Shown here: positions 15,216 to 17,943 of the stretch, one piece after another | Position numbering within the stretch: position 1 is the first letter of the stretch | Layout of the letters: each line of letters begins with the position of its first letter | DNA from: Pseudobdellovibrionaceae bacterium | GTDB lineage: Bacteria; Bdellovibrionota; Bdellovibrionia; Bdellovibrionales; JAMPXM01 | DNA: 17,943 nt | Assembly: GCA_022843085.1 (NCBI GenBank) | Contig: JALHOI010000009.1 | Coordinates: 1-17,943 of the forward strand | Reading direction: 5' to 3' | The notes under the pieces: model-generated | Databases searched by the model: none | Told to the model about the DNA's origin: nothing | Seen by the model: only the letters and a program-made list of their open reading frames with translations | Made by a program: the position numbers and the translations under genes

Positions 15216-16583
15216 TCAAGATGCAGCAGATTCGGCCGCCGACTTTTGCAGAAAGTTCTGAATTCGCTGAAGGACGTCCGGCGAGATTCCAACTTCAGCC
15301 GCTATACGCGCGTGAATCTCAATTGGAGAAAGGCTCGCAACGCCAGCTTTTGGTCGAGATAAGTGTTCGAACGCATCGGCGTAGCTCAGCAACTGTGCAT
15401 CAGGTGGAATTTTAGTTCCACGCAACTGCGCCGGAAACCCGCTCCCGTCCACGCGTTCGTGATGCTTTTCTAAAATATCGACGATGATGGGCGCCAAGAT
15501 TAGGCGTTTTTCTCTCAAAATTTTTAAAGAGAGTTTGGGATGATTCAAGAAAGCCTCGCGGTCTTCGCCTACAAGCGAAGGCAAGTCGAACACAGATAAG
15601 TTGTCACGTGTACCGACCAGACCAATGTCATGAAATAGACCGGCAATAGCTAAGTCCGTCGGTTGGCCTATACCCGTACCCATACTTAAAAGACTCGCAA
15701 TCGTTGAAACAGACTGGGCGTGTGAGTACGTACTTCCTCTTACTCCGGTGACTGTCGCGAAACTTCGATTCAAATCCATTCCAGTCTTCTTTAAGACGAA
15801 ACTTTCGATTACTTTTTTAGACTGCTCAAGCAGATCTCGCCCTGACTCAAGGTCCGTCGATTCAGTTACATCCAGAAATGATCGAAATAACTCTTGAACA
15901 TTGGATTGAAACTTCTCAGATCGCTCGGTTTCACTCATGGCATCGAGCCCCGAAACTCCGAGATTAACCATCTGCTGCGCTGCGAATTCGTAGAACGCGC
16001 CGACTTCTTCGGTCCGAACGAAAACTGTATTCACAGTTTTTTGCTTCAAGATCTGAAACTTTTTTTCTGAAAGTACACCCTCAACGGTTAGCTTCACGTA
16101 TTTGTGATTCATCGGAAGAAAAGTCGAAATATCAAACGGCAGCTTGATACCCGCCTGGATATCAACCACCTTGATGGCCTTATATTTTCGGTACGCACCA
16201 CCGATTCTGGACGACTTAAATTTCGCGATTCGCTCCTCAAGTCGGTCGGCGTCCATCGGTAAAAGAAACGTATCCTGAAAACCGTTTTTAGTGAGCGTCT
16301 TCAGGTCAAATAGAGCTCGATCAACAGTGACAAAAAGAACATGTACATCCTCGTAGGTTGAAACTAAGGCCTGTGCCGCTTCGAGATGGGTCATTCCGTC
16401 ACAAAAATGTGAAACAAGAATGATCGATTCAGGCGAGAAAGCAGTCGATTCGAGCGTCGCTTCGACTTCTGCTAACGAATTCAATTTCAAAAGGCGCAAA
16501 CCGTCTCCGATTTTTTCAATCAGGTCGGCGGTCTCTTTTTCGAATCCAATCAAGGCCAAATCAAACTGCGTTGCCGGAGTCAT
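15216..16583 (-). CDS. Pseudo-receiver/HD-GYP domain protein (putative cyclic di-GMP phosphodiesterase)
   Basis: 455 residues. Residues 7-122 look receiver-like (FDLALIGF ... VHVLFVTVDR) but lack the acidic pair, the phosphoacceptor Asp and the Lys, so probably not phosphorylated. A middle region (138-200) is beta-rich. The C-terminal 285-410 is an HD-GYP domain: His288, His318-Asp319 (LFHDIG), His348 (NHP), His374-His375 (KHHERVDGSGFP) and Asp403 (YADAFEHL). The GYP motif is GFP, and the usual Lys after HDIG is Leu322. These proteins hydrolyse or sense cyclic di-GMP; metal ligands look intact, so activity is plausible. Its ATG overlaps the cheY stop (ATGA) and cheA follows, so it is co-expressed with the chemosensory pathway and may connect it to cyclic di-GMP-controlled adhesion or motility. 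An HDOD protein is less likely because of the HHE...GFP element. Confidence 0.85.
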   Translation of the reverse strand: MTPATQFDLALIGFEKETADLIEKIGDGLRLLKLNSLAEVEATLESTAFSPESIILVSHFCDGMTHLEAAQALVSTYEDVHVLFVTVDRALFDLKTLTKNGFQDTFLLPMDADRLEERIAKFKSSRIGGAYRKYKAIKVVDIQAGIKLPFDISTFLPMNHKYVKLTVEGVLSEKKFQILKQKTVNTVFVRTEEVGAFYEFAAQQMVNLGVSGLDAMSETERSEKFQSNVQELFRSFLDVTESTDLESGRDLLEQSKKVIESFVLKKTGMDLNRSFATVTGVRGSTYSHAQSVSTIASLLSMGTGIGQPTDLAIAGLFHDIGLVGTRDNLSVFDLPSLVGEDREAFLNHPKLSLKILREKRLILAPIIVDILEKHHERVDGSGFPAQLRGTKIPPDAQLLSYADAFEHLSRPKAGVASLSPIEIHARIAAEVGISPDVLQRIQNFLQKSAAESAAS

Positions 16584-16981
16584 TTTGGTTTCTCAACGCG
16601 CTTTGCATAAACTTGTTCAAGTTTCGATTTTAAAGACTCCATCGTGAACGGCTTGATACAGTAGCTATCGACGCCTGCAAGAACGGCCTGTTTGACCTGA
16701 GACACTTCGGCTTCAGCGGTCAACAAAATGAATGGCATTTGTTTAAGTCGACTGTCGGTTCGAACTTTCTTAAGTAGTTCAAGTCCCGTACAGTTTGGCA
16801 TATTCCAATCAGAAACGACCAGCCCAATGTCAGTTTGTTCGTTGAGCTTGGCCCAAGCCTTCAACCCATCCTCAGCCTCTTCGAAATTGACGTAGCCCAT
16901 TTCTTTAAGGCGCTTTTTCACAAGGTTACGCATCGTCGACATATCATCAATGACGAGAATTTTTATTGCTGGGTCAAACAT
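16580..16981 (-). CDS. cheY: Chemotaxis response regulator CheY
   Basis: 133-residue stand-alone receiver. All functional residues are present: Asp12/Asp13, phosphoacceptor Asp58 (VVSDWNMPNCTGLELL), Thr88, the aromatic switch Tyr107 and Lys110 (IKPF). The SDWNMP motif is typical of CheY. It receives phosphate from CheA and changes the output of a motor, flagellar or pilus, which the sequence cannot decide. Strong ribosome binding site AAGGAG (16993-16988) with 6-nt spacing. It follows the CheX gene by 25 nt, in line with CheX being its phosphatase. Confidence 0.97.
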   Translation of the reverse strand: MFDPAIKILVIDDMSTMRNLVKKRLKEMGYVNFEEAEDGLKAWAKLNEQTDIGLVVSDWNMPNCTGLELLKKVRTDSRLKQMPFILLTAEAEVSQVKQAVLAGVDSYCIKPFTMESLKSKLEQVYAKRVEKPK

Positions 16982-17006
16982 TCGGGGCTCCTTCGCTTAC
17001 ACAAAC

Positions 17007-17513
17007 CTAATTCTCACTATTGAATTCAATTTCAATATGAAACGGACCAGCAACGCTGTCGAATGGTACGACGACAGCCGGTCTGCTTCGGCTCATTTTT
17101 GGTATTTCATCGTTCATAGCAACTTTTGGAAAAGCAGGTTCGAATCTAAATCCGCGAATGTTGAGCTCTGTCTTAGCGAGCCCGTAGATAATATTCACGA
17201 ATTCAGCCGCGCCATCTTTCATGTCGTCGGTGATTTCGTTTTGCTCGACTTCAAACATATTTTTAAAAAGTGTCAAAAACGAATGTTTAGGAAGATAAAT
17301 CACGAACCGCCCGAGCAGCTCGCCCGAATTCAATTCGATGTAACCGGCTATTGCAGATTCAGGAGCAAGCGGGCCCCGCGTCGTGGCGGCGCGCATCGTA
17401 CTTTTTGTGCTGGCCTGCTCTTCAAACATTTTTTTCGTCGCATGAACGAACGTTTGCACCAATAGACTTCGACGATCGGCTTCGACTTGTTCAGGATTTC
17501 TTTTTGTCTTCAC
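17007..17513 (-). CDS. cheX: CheX-type CheY-phosphate phosphatase
   Basis: 168 residues. The CheC/CheX signature is visible in AAEFVNIIYGLAKTELN (102-118): Glu104 and Asn107 form the ExxN pair that acts on CheY-P, and GLAKTEL matches the family helix. The surrounding beta segments (AIAGYIELNSGE; PAVVVPFDSVAG; FHIEIEF) fit the CheX fold. Only one ExxN is present, as in CheX, whereas CheC often has two. It would dephosphorylate CheY-P in place of CheZ, which is absent. Start is a GTG at 17513 with no clear ribosome binding site. It is the first recognisable gene of the chemosensory operon and ends in TAG. Confidence 0.85.
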   Translation of the reverse strand: MKTKRNPEQVEADRRSLLVQTFVHATKKMFEEQASTKSTMRAATTRGPLAPESAIAGYIELNSGELLGRFVIYLPKHSFLTLFKNMFEVEQNEITDDMKDGAAEFVNIIYGLAKTELNIRGFRFEPAFPKVAMNDEIPKMSRSRPAVVVPFDSVAGPFHIEIEFNSEN

Positions 17514-17518
17514 GTGTT

Positions 17519-17547
17519 CTTATCGCCAAACGAAGCGCCGAAAACAA
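17519..17547 (-). promoter_or_regulatory. Candidate promoter for the chemosensory operon
   Basis: On the minus strand TTGTTT (17547-17542) and GATAAG (17524-17519) are 17 bp apart. The matches to consensus are 3/6 and 4/6, so this is weak. The predicted start would fall almost on the GTG of cheX, giving a leaderless mRNA. The 145-bp gap to the upstream gene makes a promoter here likely even if this exact site is wrong. Confidence 0.3.
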
Positions 17548-17658
17548 TATCGTGCGGATACTTAATTGGTTCTTCACTATCTCGACTGAGGGCCTGTTTC
17601 GAAGTCGGACACCCCATACTGAATGTCCTGCTTCGATGCGAAGCCGCGAACCTTCTGT

Positions 17659-17943
17659 TCAACTAAGCGCGACAATTGCGAAGATCGAAATCCCGACAAG
17701 GGCATTGAACAACAAGTTCGCCTGAGCAGCGCGATAGCTTGGCGAGTAGTCGATTCGAAATCGAGAAGGTGAAACAAAAACCTCGCCGCCGAAACGCCGA
17801 AACGCACGATTGTGCAGAAAAAGAAACGAACTAAAAAGAAAGAGCGATGCGCCCAGCGCGCCAAACCCCAATTTGCTAAGGAAACTGACCACTCGTTCAT
17901 CGAAACGAAAAAACGTTGATATCAACGAACCGAAAATGAGCAA
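17659..17943 (-). CDS. Partial membrane protein of unknown function
   Basis: A frame entering from the right edge encodes at least 94 residues ending at a TGA at 17659. Two hydrophobic segments are clear: LGFGALGASLFLFSSFLFL (about 25-43) and the C-terminal ALLFNALVGISIFAIVALS-like segment (about 76-94). They flank a basic/aromatic loop with FGGEVFVSPSRF. The codon at the window edge is TTG, which could be a start, but the gene more likely continues outside. It lies upstream of cheX on the same strand with a 145-bp gap. No family recognised. Confidence 0.55.
   Translation of the reverse strand: MLIFGSLISTFFRFDERVVSFLSKLGFGALGASLFLFSSFLFLHNRAFRRFGGEVFVSPSRFRIDYSPSYRAAQANLLFNALVGISIFAIVALS

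Noticed and set aside
16950..17465. 171-codon rightward open frame opposite cheX
   Set aside because: It is antisense to cheX, whose ExxN signature is clear; no start signal or recognisable motif.
17520..17527. GGCGATAA resembling the -10 of a flagellar sigma-28 promoter
   Set aside because: It matches GCCGATAA at 7 of 8 bases, but there is no TAAA-like -35 at the proper distance, and it lies almost on the cheX start.
17577..17900. 107-codon leftward frame overlapping the edge membrane protein
   Set aside because: Its residue mix (many Arg, Cys, Trp, Ser) is shadow-like; the other frame gives coherent membrane segments and runs to the window edge.

Overview
This is a GC-moderate chromosomal window whose gene content (type IV pilus retraction ATPase, a chemosensory operon with CheX and a hybrid CheA, lipoproteins, outer-membrane proteins) suggests a Gram-negative, motile bacterium of the Bdellovibrionota/Oligoflexia or another former-deltaproteobacterial group. 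That placement is an inference from gene style; no phylogenetic marker was aligned.

Left part (1-4380). A truncated leftward gene of unknown function diverges from a probable lipoprotein gene. Next comes rpmG (ribosomal protein L33, GTG start), closed by a strong intrinsic terminator. After that, pilT (type IV pilus retraction ATPase) and a 613-residue membrane-anchored GYF-like/coiled-coil/TPR protein lie in the same direction and may be co-transcribed.

Middle part (4384-7806). Single genes on alternating strands: a leftward SAM-dependent methyltransferase with a good promoter; a rightward exported protein whose core resembles the flagellar rod protein FlgC but which carries a Sec signal peptide and four cysteines; a leftward small outer-membrane beta-barrel protein; and a rightward glyoxalase I (gloA) with all four metal ligands. 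A 244-bp intergenic stretch rich in palindromes separates gloA from the chemosensory operon.

Right part (7807-17513). A tightly packed leftward chemosensory operon, in order of transcription: cheX, cheY, a pseudo-receiver/HD-GYP protein, a hybrid cheA (two Hpt, kinase core, two CheW-like domains, receiver), cheW, a soluble triple-PAS chemoreceptor, cheB, cheR. Several neighbours overlap by 1-4 nt. The pathway would sense through cytoplasmic PAS domains, signal through CheA to CheY, adapt through CheR/CheB and terminate through CheX; the HD-GYP protein links it to cyclic di-GMP. The chemoreceptor gene is broken by one in-frame TAG in its first PAS domain, at a position where the PAS family usually has lysine. 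A partial membrane protein gene lies at the right edge.

Most notable: the exported FlgC-like protein, the nonsense codon in the only chemoreceptor of the cluster, and the exact 366-nt tandem PAS units in that receptor. No CRISPR, insertion sequence, tRNA, rRNA or prophage gene was seen.
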